Shown here one piece after another: positions 19,401 through 27,035 of a stretch of DNA of 64,000 nucleotides; the stretch's first letter is position 1, and each line of letters opens with the position of its first letter. The notes under the pieces are model-generated. The model saw only the letters and a list, made by a program, of their open reading frames with translations. It ran no database searches and had not been told where the DNA came from. The stretch comes from Paenibacillus tyrphae (GTDB taxonomy: Bacteria > Bacillota > Bacilli > Paenibacillales > NBRC-103111), in assembly GCF_000722545.1 (NCBI RefSeq), contig NZ_JNVM01000036.1:62001-126000 (forward strand), written 5' to 3'. The position numbers were made by a program, and so were the translations under genes.

Positions 19401-22400
19401 CGAATGCGGAGGCTCAGCGTGCGGTCGTGGAAGCGGTGCAGGCGCGAAGCCCGCAGACGCAGGTCCTTTTCGTCGCGCAAGGGACATCCTGCCAGCAGGC
19501 GCTCCGCAGCGTCCAAGAACAGCAGGGGGAAGTTGATGCCTTGCTCTACCTCTGGCCGCTGGAAGACGCTTCGCTCGTGGAGGACACGAAACCGATCCTC
19601 GACATCGTACAAGCCCTTGCGACGACGAAGCTTAAAGCCAAGAGCCTGATGCTCGTCGGCCAGCACCGAAATGCGACCGAGCGTGCGTTCCTTGAATCAT
19701 GGATCGGCTTTGAGCGCTCCTTGGGCTTGGTGCTCCCGGATACCCGAGCGGCTGTCGTGATGCAAGAAGCCGGGGCCGTTTCCTTGCAGGAGAACATGCA
19801 TCTCCTTCTGGACGAGCTCAATGCTTCCAAAATCGAAAGCGTCCTCTACCAAAACGGCAAGCGCCACGTCTGCAAGGTACAGCCGACCCGCATCCAAGCC
19901 GGCTCTTCCACCTTGCTGAAATCGGGCGGCACTTACCTGATCACCGGCGGGCTCGGCGGTCTGGGCTACCTGTTCGCCGAGCATCTGGCTGGCAAACACC
20001 CGGTCAACCTGATCCTGACCGGGCGCTCGGCGCTCGATGCTGCCAAACAGGCGAAGATCGAAGCGCTTGAAAAACGAGGCAGCCGCGTCTTCTATCTGCA
20101 AGCGGACGTCTGTGACCGCACGCGTATGGAGGAGGGGCTTGCAGAAGCCCAGTCGCAGTTCGGCCGTGTTCACGGCGTCCTGCACGCAGCCGGCCTCGTC
20201 GGAGCCGAGAGCATTCTCGACAAGGATGACCGCCGGTTCCAGCAAGTGCTCGACCCGAAGGTCAAAGGAACGCTTCTGCTCGACGAACTGCTGCAAGGGG
20301 AGCCGGAACTTGATTTTACCTGCTACTTCTCCTCTTCGTCGGCGATCATCGGGGACTTCGGCTCGTGCGACTATGCGATTGCCAACCGCTTCCAAATGGC
20401 CTATGGCGAGCTGCGCAACGGGACAACATTCGTCATCAACTGGCCGCTTTGGAAAGCCGGGGGCATGCATTTTGAGAAGAAAGAAAACACGGAAGCCTAC
20501 TTCAAGACCAGCGGGCAACGCTTCTTGGAAGTGGAAGAGGGCCTTGCGATCTTTGACAGCATCCTGTCGCAGAACCGCACCCAGCATCTTGTGATGGTCG
20601 GCCAGCCGAGCCGCATCGAACGTATGCTGGGCCTCACGAAGTCGGCAGCGCCCACTCCGGTGCCAGTGCATTCCGGCAGCAACACCTCTTCCGGCAAGGG
20701 AAGACGTCCGGAGATGAAAGGATTCACGCTCGAACAGTGCGTGGAGTGGGATCTCAAAGAGCAGATCAGCTCCGTTCTCAAGATTCCGCGCACCAAACTG
20801 GACGTCGAGGAGAACTTGGCCGATTTCGGGTTTGATTCGATCAGCTTGGCCGAGTTTGCCGGTTTCCTGTCGAAACACTACAGCATTGCCGTGACGCCCG
20901 CCTTGTTCTTTGAGCATTCCACGATCAGAGCTCTGACCCAGTTTTACGCGGTCACACATGGGGAGGCCATGCGGAACTTCTACCAAGAGCAAGCGGCATC
21001 CGCACCGGCGATCGCGGCAGCACCTGTCGCTCCAATCGTCAGCACCCCGTCCAAGCGCCCTTCGCGCAAAAAGACCGGCAAGGCGCGATTCGCGGCCGGA
21101 GGAGCGGTGCGCAGTGCGCAGGAGCCGATTGCCATTGTCGGGATCAGCGGCAGATTCCCGCAGGCGAGCAACGTGCAGGAACTGTGGAAAAACATCCGAG
21201 ACGGAAAGGAAGCGATCACGGTCGTCCCGTCTGACCGCTGGGACTGGCGGGAAGAGAAGGGCATGGGCAAATGGGGCGGATTTGTCCCGGACGTCGACCG
21301 CTTCGATCCCTTGTTCTTTAAGATCTCGCCCAAAGAAGCGGAGTACATCGATCCGAAACAGCGCCTGTTCCTGCAGGAAGCATGGCATGCGTTGGAAGAT
21401 GCCGGCTATATGGGCGAGCGCATTCGTGGAACCGCATGCGGCGTCTATGTCGGGGTGGAAGAGGGAGAGTACGGGTTCTTGGCCGGAGAGGACAGTCCGC
21501 TGAACAGCAACCAGAACGCCACGCTCGCGGCCCGCATCTCCTATGCGCTCAACCTCAAGGGCCCGAACATGGCGATCACCGCCGCCTGCTCGTCCGGTCT
21601 CGTCGCGATTCACCAAGCCTGCCAAGCCCTGCGCCAAGGCGAATGCGACATGGCGCTGGCCGGCGGTGTCAGCCTGTTGATCTCGCCGATGATCCACAAC
21701 GGCATGGGCAAGCTCGACATGCTCTCCCCGGATGGCACCTGCTTTGTGTTCGACGGGCGTGCAAATGGCCTGGTGCCGAGCGAAGCGGTAGCTGTCGTCG
21801 TGCTCAAGCCGCTGAGCAAAGCGCTGGAGGATGGCGATCAGATCTACGGCTGCATCAAGGGCAGCGCCGTCAACTACGACGGCCAGACCAACGGCATCAC
21901 CGCGCCGAGCCCTGCGAGCCAAGCAGACCTGCTTCATCAAGTCTACAAGCGCTTCGGCATCAACCCGGCCGACATCCAGTATGTGCTCTCCCACAGCGTC
22001 GGTTCCAGATTGGGAGACCCCATCGAGGTGCAGGCGCTCACCAACGCCTTCCGCCGACACACCGACCGGACGCAATACTGCGCGCTCGGCTCGATCAAGC
22101 CGTTGATCGGGCATACGTTCGCCGCATCCGGCGTCGTCAGCTTGATCTCCATGCTGATGGCGATGAAAGAGCGGACGATTCCGGCTCTGCACAACTATGA
22201 GTCGAGCAACGACTACATCAACCTGACAGACAGCCCGTTCGTGATTCATACCAAGAACAGATCGTGGACCACGGCCGATGAGCGCCCGCGCCTCGGTGCA
22301 GTCAGCACGACCGGCATCAGCGGCACGAACGCGCATCTTGTGGTCGAAGAATACATCCCGGCGCAGCAAGAGGCGGTCGACCACGAACCGACGGATGCAC

Positions 22401-24280
22401 CGCAGATCATCGTCCTCTCCGCGAAGAATCGCGAGCGTCTGGACGAGGTTGCCGCACAGCTGCTCGCGTTCCTCGAAGCCGACGAGAGCTTGAAGCTGCC
22501 TGACATCGCGCACACGCTGCAAGTCGGCCGTGACGAGATGGAGGCGCGACTTGCGATGCTGGTACAAAGCCGCGACGAGCTGATGCAAGGTCTGCGAGGC
22601 TATTTGAAAAAAGGCGACGCGCCCATCGCGCTCTATCTCGGCGACCTGAACGAGTCTCATTCCGAGATCCTCGATCTTCTGGCCGGGATCACCGGAGAGA
22701 CCGTTCTTCGAGCCTTGCTGGCAGAGGGCAATCTTGGAAAATTAGCCCTCTACTGGGCGAAAGGCGGCAAGATTCCTTGGGAAGCGCTGCAAGGCGGAGC
22801 GTCCGCCCGTCGCATCTCCTTGCCGACCTATCCGTTTGAGCGCCGCCGCTGCTGGCTGACCGCTCCGACAATCGCAAGACGAGAGCTGGCAACGCAGAGC
22901 CTGCCAGCAGTCGCTGCAGCTTCTGCTTCCGAGGCGGTTCCCGTCTGTGAGGAACAAGAGCTCGCCATCGCGGAGGATCTGCAGGAGCGAGTCATCGGCA
23001 TCATCTCCGAACTGGTGGGCCTCACGCCTGCGGAGCTGAAGGTGAACAAGCCGCTCGACCACTACGGGTTTGACTCGATTCTGTTCATGCAGCTGCTACA
23101 GCAGATACAAACGCAGATCGACCCGTCCTTCTCCTTCGTCAAACTGAGCGAATGCCGATCGATGGAAGACCTGATTCGAGAGCTGGTCCCCAATGGGGCG
23201 ACCAAGGCGAAACCGAAAGCGGAGATCGTGAGCCAGACTCCCGCACCGCCGCAAGCACCGCTTGCAGCACCGCCGGCCCAGAAGCCCGTGCAGACCAGCT
23301 TGTCGCAGTTCCCGGAACTCGTCCTGCTGAACCAAGCCACGGAAGGTCGTCCGATCTTCTGGATGCACGGGACGGCAGGCGGCGTCGGCATCTACTCGAT
23401 GATCGCCAAAGTGAGCAACCGACCCTTCTACGGCATCAAAGCGCGTGGTTGGATGAGCAACCGCACCCCGATCCGAGGCATCTACGCGATGGCCGCGTAT
23501 TACGTGCACATCATTCAGACCGTGCAGCCGGAAGGGCCGTATGACCTCGGCGGCTATTCGCTCGGCGGCCTCCTCGCCTACGAAGTGGCCCGTCAGTTGC
23601 AGGAACTGGGGCAAAAAGTGAACTCCATCATGTTCCTCGACACCTTGTATTCGGACAAAATCTACACCAAGACCATGTTGCCGGAAGCGATGTTCGATAG
23701 AAAAACCGCGATCCTGCAATCGTTCAACATGACCCTGCTCACCGAGATTCAGCACGAGCCGGAGAAGATTCCGACCACATTGATTCACCGTGATGATCTG
23801 GACCCGACGCTCTCGGATGAGGAATATTCCAAGCAGTTGCTGACCCTGGCCCGCGAGCGCGGCTACAAGCGCACGGAAGACTACCTGAACACCATGATTC
23901 AGAGTAGTTCTGACGTGCAGGAAGCGTTCGACCGCAGCGGATTTACCATCTTGCCGTTGCCCAATCCGCAAGAGGTCAGCGCCTATTTCTTCCGCAACAA
24001 AAGCGGCTCGTTCCTCGGGGCGCTGGAACCGTACTTCAATGTCAAGACGAGCCCCGTATTCGACCAAGGGGATTATTGGACCGAATTTGAACGTCAGATC
24101 GACGATTTCCACCTGTTCGACATCGACTCGTCCAACCACATGATGCTGCTCTCGGAACCAAAAGCAGCTGCGTCGATCCTTGCCTTCTGCCAAGAGCTCT
24201 ACTCCGCATTCGGCCTGGAACCGACGTTCCTTGAAACGTTTGCCCACGAGCATCGCAGTCTCGTCGGCACCACTTCATAA
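16484..24280 (+). CDS. Terminal trans-AT polyketide synthase: ACP-KS-DH(dead)-KR-ACP-KS-ACP-TE
   Basis: 2598 residues. The N-terminal ACP (Ser42 in GIGSLNAV) is followed by a Pro/Thr-rich linker. KS4 spans 125-540 (Cys284, NTACSSS). A degenerate DH lies at 726-930: the catalytic His is replaced in FLRDQTVPEF and the GYGP-type segment is deleted. The KR lies at 945-1386 (GGLGGLG, CDYAIAN). The second ACP carries Ser1452. KS5 spans 1548-1958 (Cys1702, TAACSSG). The last ACP carries Ser2198. A type I thioesterase occupies about 2276-2590 (GYSLGG, Ser2359; His in SSNHMMLL) and should release the chain by hydrolysis or cyclisation. The ATG is preceded by AAGGAGTGAGGG. The module beginning in the N-terminal ACP is split from its KS, which must lie on the previous protein. 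Confidence 0.95.
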   Translation: MSSGMTRTEIKEILFEIFEQTLGLERTELEQSDTFKELGIGSLNAVELLEAINVRFDLNLPTSIVFECADLESLAVYMEKQFHTFVQPAKQAQPRVSAPTPTPKPTPAPAPTPTPPAREARVETDEIAIIGLSVRSAGASDQEEFWNLIRDGKKCISEVSDPKLLEYIQAHSSNPFPINYGKMDDIDRFDPLFFNISAIEAEKMDVTQRILLEETYKSLEDAGYTPTQLRGQPVGTFIGTAGSSALAQDFSHYSLLGYDISILAARMAYYLDLKGPALAVNTACSSSMVAIDLACQQLKSGELNLAIAGGITVYSHPGSFISMHNAGMLSPNGECRPFDDGANGIVVGDGVGVLILKRLCDAERDNDHIYGIIRGSGTNQDGQTSGITAPSFLAQSQLQESIYRKYEIDVEDIQYIEAHGTGTKLGDPIEIHALNNTFRKFTTQKGFCGIGSLKANIGHTTAAAGVLGVIKVLMSMKHGEMPPSIQYAQGNKHIDFANSPVYVNTARREWTPNRNGKRLAAVNSFGYSGTNAHVVIEDYPNPSRAVAAPINEAMPGLFVLSAQSAESLQANADAALRYLRSHPDVSLPDFLYTYQVARESMAQRLALVVKDRDQLIGQLERYLAGAGKSGEVFVGTIGKNGSVNGINLADTEEGQAFLLSLLHNRKLKTVAELWVIGNRIDWEGLYLAGTVKRLIGLPTYSFAQERYPLPAFEIVQTGFDKQAKSAVNALHPLLHRNTSDLTEMRYSTVFTGEETFLRDQTVPEFALLEMARAAVEQASGALKEGRTRLRLQNIVWESPLAVGADGSQVHIALYPAANGEISFEIYNDEEELHASGSAVLTEDEAPLLDASTLQERGARVTLPMVPSQFLLHPHLPDAVLQGSVPATLQEVAIYAPCPSSMWVVADDGNFTFCDEQGKVCLQISGLQTQKNRPQAVSPSAEPFALMTFEEIWQEQARNNHAPSNLNTLLCFLSNAEAQRAVVEAVQARSPQTQVLFVAQGTSCQQALRSVQEQQGEVDALLYLWPLEDASLVEDTKPILDIVQALATTKLKAKSLMLVGQHRNATERAFLESWIGFERSLGLVLPDTRAAVVMQEAGAVSLQENMHLLLDELNASKIESVLYQNGKRHVCKVQPTRIQAGSSTLLKSGGTYLITGGLGGLGYLFAEHLAGKHPVNLILTGRSALDAAKQAKIEALEKRGSRVFYLQADVCDRTRMEEGLAEAQSQFGRVHGVLHAAGLVGAESILDKDDRRFQQVLDPKVKGTLLLDELLQGEPELDFTCYFSSSSAIIGDFGSCDYAIANRFQMAYGELRNGTTFVINWPLWKAGGMHFEKKENTEAYFKTSGQRFLEVEEGLAIFDSILSQNRTQHLVMVGQPSRIERMLGLTKSAAPTPVPVHSGSNTSSGKGRRPEMKGFTLEQCVEWDLKEQISSVLKIPRTKLDVEENLADFGFDSISLAEFAGFLSKHYSIAVTPALFFEHSTIRALTQFYAVTHGEAMRNFYQEQAASAPAIAAAPVAPIVSTPSKRPSRKKTGKARFAAGGAVRSAQEPIAIVGISGRFPQASNVQELWKNIRDGKEAITVVPSDRWDWREEKGMGKWGGFVPDVDRFDPLFFKISPKEAEYIDPKQRLFLQEAWHALEDAGYMGERIRGTACGVYVGVEEGEYGFLAGEDSPLNSNQNATLAARISYALNLKGPNMAITAACSSGLVAIHQACQALRQGECDMALAGGVSLLISPMIHNGMGKLDMLSPDGTCFVFDGRANGLVPSEAVAVVVLKPLSKALEDGDQIYGCIKGSAVNYDGQTNGITAPSPASQADLLHQVYKRFGINPADIQYVLSHSVGSRLGDPIEVQALTNAFRRHTDRTQYCALGSIKPLIGHTFAASGVVSLISMLMAMKERTIPALHNYESSNDYINLTDSPFVIHTKNRSWTTADERPRLGAVSTTGISGTNAHLVVEEYIPAQQEAVDHEPTDAPQIIVLSAKNRERLDEVAAQLLAFLEADESLKLPDIAHTLQVGRDEMEARLAMLVQSRDELMQGLRGYLKKGDAPIALYLGDLNESHSEILDLLAGITGETVLRALLAEGNLGKLALYWAKGGKIPWEALQGGASARRISLPTYPFERRRCWLTAPTIARRELATQSLPAVAAASASEAVPVCEEQELAIAEDLQERVIGIISELVGLTPAELKVNKPLDHYGFDSILFMQLLQQIQTQIDPSFSFVKLSECRSMEDLIRELVPNGATKAKPKAEIVSQTPAPPQAPLAAPPAQKPVQTSLSQFPELVLLNQATEGRPIFWMHGTAGGVGIYSMIAKVSNRPFYGIKARGWMSNRTPIRGIYAMAAYYVHIIQTVQPEGPYDLGGYSLGGLLAYEVARQLQELGQKVNSIMFLDTLYSDKIYTKTMLPEAMFDRKTAILQSFNMTLLTEIQHEPEKIPTTLIHRDDLDPTLSDEEYSKQLLTLARERGYKRTEDYLNTMIQSSSDVQEAFDRSGFTILPLPNPQEVSAYFFRNKSGSFLGALEPYFNVKTSPVFDQGDYWTEFERQIDDFHLFDIDSSNHMMLLSEPKAAASILAFCQELYSAFGLEPTFLETFAHEHRSLVGTTS

Positions 24281-24284
24281 CGCC

Positions 24285-24325
24285 AAAAAGGGATTCTCAC
24301 GCGGGTCGTGAGAATCCCTTTCTTT
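24285..24325. terminator. Bidirectional rho-independent terminator between the PKS and fabZ
   Basis: A near-perfect 15-bp stem (AAAGGGATTCTCACG paired with CGTGAGAATCCCTTT) with a short CGGGT loop. It is flanked by A5 on the left and a TTTCTTTG tract on the right, so it can stop transcription from both sides. It begins five bases after the synthase stop codon and ends just before the fabZ stop codon of the opposite strand. Confidence 0.9.
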
Positions 24326-24335
24326 GTCTTCAAAA

Positions 24336-24761
24336 TTAGTCTTTTTTGATCGCGAAGGTCAGTTCCGCTTCAGCGGCCAGCTCGCCGTCGACATAAGCAA
24401 CGGCCTGTCCTTTGCCGATGACGCCTTTGAGTTTCGTGATCGAGACTTCGATGCGCAGTTGGTCGCCCGGAACGACTTGGCGGCGGAAGCGAGCACCGTC
24501 AATCCCGGCCAGGAAGGCGATCTTGCCTTTAAAGTCCGGCACGCTCAACATCGCGACGCCTCCAACCTGTGTCATCGCCTCGACGACCAGCACCCCCGGC
24601 ATCACCGGAAATCCTGGGAAATGCCCTTGGAAAAACGGTTCGTTGATGCTGACATTCTTGATCCCGACCGCCTTTTGACCTTCCTCAACCGATTCAATTC
24701 GATCGACAAGCAGGAACGGATAGCGATGCGGCAACGTTTCGAGAATTTGGTTCGCGTTCAT
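24336..24761 (-). CDS. fabZ: 3-hydroxyacyl-ACP dehydratase FabZ
   Basis: 141 residues with the FabZ signature LPHRYPFLLVDR at the N-terminus and the active-site segment FFQGHFPGFPVMPGVLVVEAM (His and the following Glu). It dehydrates 3-hydroxyacyl-ACPs in fatty-acid synthesis in the cytoplasm. I chose ATG 24761 because AAGGAGGG lies nine bases upstream and the protein then starts like other FabZ proteins; the open frame extends 20 codons further without homology. It is convergent with the PKS operon and has its own promoter, so it is more likely a housekeeping gene than a dedicated trans-acting DH of the pathway, though help in trans cannot be excluded. Confidence 0.95.
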   Translation of the reverse strand: MNANQILETLPHRYPFLLVDRIESVEEGQKAVGIKNVSINEPFFQGHFPGFPVMPGVLVVEAMTQVGGVAMLSVPDFKGKIAFLAGIDGARFRRQVVPGDQLRIEVSITKLKGVIGKGQAVAYVDGELAAEAELTFAIKKD

Positions 24762-24807
24762 GAACGGATGCCCTCCTTTTATACGATATCTGGTAATGGA
24801 TATGAGT

Positions 24808-24813
24808 ATTATA
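24808..24813 (-). promoter_or_regulatory. Candidate -10 box for fabZ
   Basis: On the minus strand a perfect TATAAT lies 47 bases upstream of the fabZ start. The -35 region is poorly defined (pyrimidine-rich TTCTTTTCTC), so only the -10 is proposed. Confidence 0.4.
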
Positions 24814-24875
24814 GCATTCACAAGAAGAGAAAAGAAGGCATGAGGGAGGACAGGCCCGCGTTCAGGTCTTTAGGC

Positions 24876-25045
24876 TTAGATCGTCCGAAAGTACCGTCCC
24901 CAATGAGGTCTCCGTCCGTCGAGATCCACAAAATCATAGACCTCCGACAGCCCCCACGAACTCAGCGTTTGCCCGGCAAACCGCCCGACATCGGGGTCGC
25001 AGATGAGCGCCCGAATCGCGCGCGCCACATACCGCGATGAAGCCG
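24876..25045 (-). pseudogene. 3' remnant of a short-chain dehydrogenase gene, cut by mobile DNA
   Basis: Read on the minus strand, this GC-rich stretch gives EYAAASSRYVARAIRALICD, then DVGRFAGQTLSSWGLSEVYD, ending DGRRPHWGRYFRTI and a stop. The phrase 'DPDV-RF-GQTLSS...YDF-DLDGRRP-WG-YF' is the C-terminus of a well-known group of SDR oxidoreductases. The Rossmann half with the TGxxxGxG and YxxxK motifs is absent. At about 25045 the sequence becomes AT-rich and turns into a transposase fragment, so the gene was interrupted there. No matching 5' half was seen at the right end of the inserted region. Confidence 0.7.
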
Positions 25046-25741
25046 CTGCATATTCACAAAAAATTTATAGATGCCTGTAAAGAAAAGAACATACCACTTA
25101 CACAGTATCCCTTTAATACTGATCGTTTGGGGATACGCTCGTTGTATCGTTACTTAAGGAAATTGAATCTAAAATATTTTAGCAAAGCATCATCAAGACA
25201 TGGTTACGATGCAGAGCAAAAATCGAGAAGAAGCGGCATAGGGGAACAGAACCATCCTGTGACCAGAACTCCATTTCAAAGAGTTCAATTTGATGCACAT
25301 CGGATTGACGGCGTTTTTGCTATTGAATTAGTGACGCCTGATGGAGACATCGCCACTCGATGCGTTATTGGTAAGGCGATTAGCTTAAATAAGGAATATA
25401 GCGCGAGCGATGTTATGACTTGCATTCGAAACGCCATAATGCCTTACCTGCCAATCACGCTTGCCATTGACGGGTTATCGTCTAATGAGAACTTCCCGGA
25501 GCTGGAGTGGGCTGTTTTTGACGTAATATGTTTCGATAATGCGAAATCTCACTTGGGTAATTTAGTTAAGGACCGACTAAGAAGTAACAATTTACCAAAA
25601 GATCGTAAAGATGTATTGGAGCAAGCAATTAAAACAAACGAAGCTCTGGATAGAGCTCGGCAGTTGGTCAGGGAAGAAAAGGACAAACAGTCAGGCAGCA
25701 TGGAAGATTTTCTATCAAAATACAGGACAATTACCTTTTAA
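25046..25741 (+). pseudogene. TnsB-like (DDE, rve-fold) transposase fragment
   Basis: About 230 residues are left of a protein that is normally more than 600. KKFIDACKEKNIPLTQYPF and RVQFDAHRIDGVF correspond to the linker and first catalytic Asp region of TnsB-like integrases, and DVICFDNAKSHL to the second Asp region. The third acidic residue is not evident, because the text then jumps to a charged C-terminal helix like the TnsC-interacting tail. The first codons (MKPLHI) derive from antisense of the cut dehydrogenase, so the native N-terminal half is lost. It is followed 28 bp later by an AAA ATPase gene, the usual tnsB-tnsC order. I regard it as a dead remnant of a Tn7-like element. Confidence 0.65.
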
Positions 25742-25769
25742 GCTGATAAGTTAGGAGGGAGGGAATGGC

Positions 25770-26369
25770 ATGAATAGACCAGTGATTCCAGCAGGAACTC
25801 ATCCCATTGAACAAGGGGGATATATCCTTCCTACTATGGAAGTAAAACGACTTATGGAGAGTTTGACCAAAATCGTAATTAATCGGCTTCCAGGCATGAT
25901 CGTGTACGGAAGACCACGGATTGGTAAAAGTATATCCATCGAATTTGCATTAAACTATTTGCCAATGCAATTGGGGACGCTCTTTCCGATTTTGAGGACA
26001 AAATGTAGTAGCTATCGCGTACCAACCGAAGAAAAGTTTTTTGGAGATATGCTTTCAGATTTAAAATTTCCATTTCCAGCGAAAAGAAATCCATCTGCGA
26101 TGCGACAACAAATCGTAAATCTGATGTTAGAGCAGGGCGAACGATCCAGGATGCGCCGAATCATGCTTGTGATCGATGAGGCTCAAAGGTTAACGGAAAT
26201 TCATTATAACTGGCTTATGGATATTTGTTCCAATATTACTTTTGCTGGAGGCCACCGGCTTTCGATTGGTGGATATCTTAAACCTAAAACAAGACGCATT
26301 AATCGAAATTGCTGGCGTTTTGCAACTATCAGTTCTCCGGTCATTAGATCGTTTTGCAGAGAGAGTTAA
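25770..26369 (+). pseudogene. TnsC/TniB-like AAA ATPase, truncated
   Basis: 199 residues with a Walker A motif GRPRIGKS and a Walker B motif RIMLVIDEAQRL, followed by HYNWLMDI, which is the TnsC/TniB pattern. These ATPases choose the target site and activate the transposase. A strong AGGAGGGAGG site precedes the ATG. After about 26240 the frame loses resemblance to the family (sensor and arginine-finger regions are missing) and ends in unrelated text, while a different frame stays open. The gene appears truncated or frameshifted at about 26235-26250. Confidence 0.65.
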
Positions 26370-26607
26370 TATAATTGATGAAAGTGGAAGAAGGTTCCAT
26401 TTTAAAGCAACAGCTTTTAAACATAGATTTGTCTTAAGATCATGAAAGCTTGATTAAATATGGCACGAGATGCCAATGATCTATGCAAGAAAAATCTTGA
26501 AGGAATCGCTGCAAAATGAGTAGTTCCCAAAAGGGTTAGATTTTCACATTGTTGAAGATCAACCATACTGTCCAATGACACAAAAATGCCTACATAATTT
26601 TTTATGA
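26242..26607 (+). pseudogene. Frame-broken continuation of the tns operon (unrecognised)
   Basis: In the frame shifted from the ATPase one reads LEATGFRLVDILNLKQDALI, then a stop at 26443. Beyond it, with two more in-frame stops, the text is HEMPMIYARKILKESLQNE and FPKGLDFHIVEDQPYCPMTQ before a TGA at 26605. The composition and phrase structure look coding, so this is probably the 3' part of tnsC or of a TniQ/TnsD-like gene. I cannot say which. Its last 13 codons overlap the terminal repeat that begins at 26569. Confidence 0.4.
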
Positions 26608-26716
26608 GAAAGCTTGAGAAATCAAGCTTTTTAATTTTTATGTAGGGAAATTTGTGTCAGTAAAAAATGCACAAATTCCCATACATTGTAGTCTTGTGAC
26701 ACAAAACTACCTACAT
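26569..26716. repeat. Left-end cluster of four TnsB-site-like repeats
   Basis: Copies of TGACACAAANNTNCCTACAT lie at 26576-26595 (+), 26640-26659 (reverse, TGACACAAATTTCCCTACAT on the minus strand), 26668-26686 (+, imperfect) and 26697-26716 (+). The outermost copy is preceded by TGTCCAA at 26569. A hairpin, AAAGCTTGA-GAAA-TCAAGCTTT, lies between the first two sites. Confidence 0.6.
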
Positions 26717-27035
26717 TGTAAGACTTCGATCATGGCAAGATCCTACAATAGGATCGGTGACTTGATCAAAGGCTCATGTCGAGTAAAGGATGGTGTCTTA
26801 CATTAAGTTTTAATAAAGTCACAGGAGTTTAACACTTATTGTCGAATTAAAAAAACTATTCTTTGGTAACAAAGGTATTTTAATTTGACGAGCAGGGACA
26901 TAAAAAGATTTTCCCTTGCGATTAAAGCGATTCATCGTAATATAAAAGGTACGAAAGTTCGGCATAAACTTAGGTGTTTTCCGATAAACGGAAAACTTCT
27001 CGACTAGAGTGAGGTAGAAAGGAGTATAGTGGACA
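26717..27035 (+). promoter_or_regulatory. Structured leader region upstream of the nuclease/ATPase pair
   Basis: No gene is visible here. The stretch contains an imperfect long inverted repeat (TTGTCGAATTAAAA near 26838 against TTTTAATTTGAC near 26877), a possible AGGGA/TCCCT pair near 26893-26915, and a perfect 8-bp hairpin, GTTTTCCG-ATAAA-CGGAAAAC, at 26976-26996. It ends with an AAAGGAG ribosome binding site before the ATG at 27036. A clear -35/-10 pair was not found. It could be an untranslated leader or a regulatory RNA. Confidence 0.35.

Noticed and set aside
24324..25040. 238-codon + strand frame across fabZ
   Set aside because: Antisense to fabZ and to the dehydrogenase remnant, with no motif of its own.
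25037..25741. Treating the TnsB-like frame as an intact gene starting at its ATG
   Set aside because: The first codons come from antisense dehydrogenase sequence, and the N-terminal half and third acidic residue are missing.
26569..26716. Possible CRISPR array (repeated TGACACAAA units)
   Set aside because: Units vary, occur in both orientations, have irregular spacing and recur at the other end of the element; they fit transposase binding sites and no cas genes are present.
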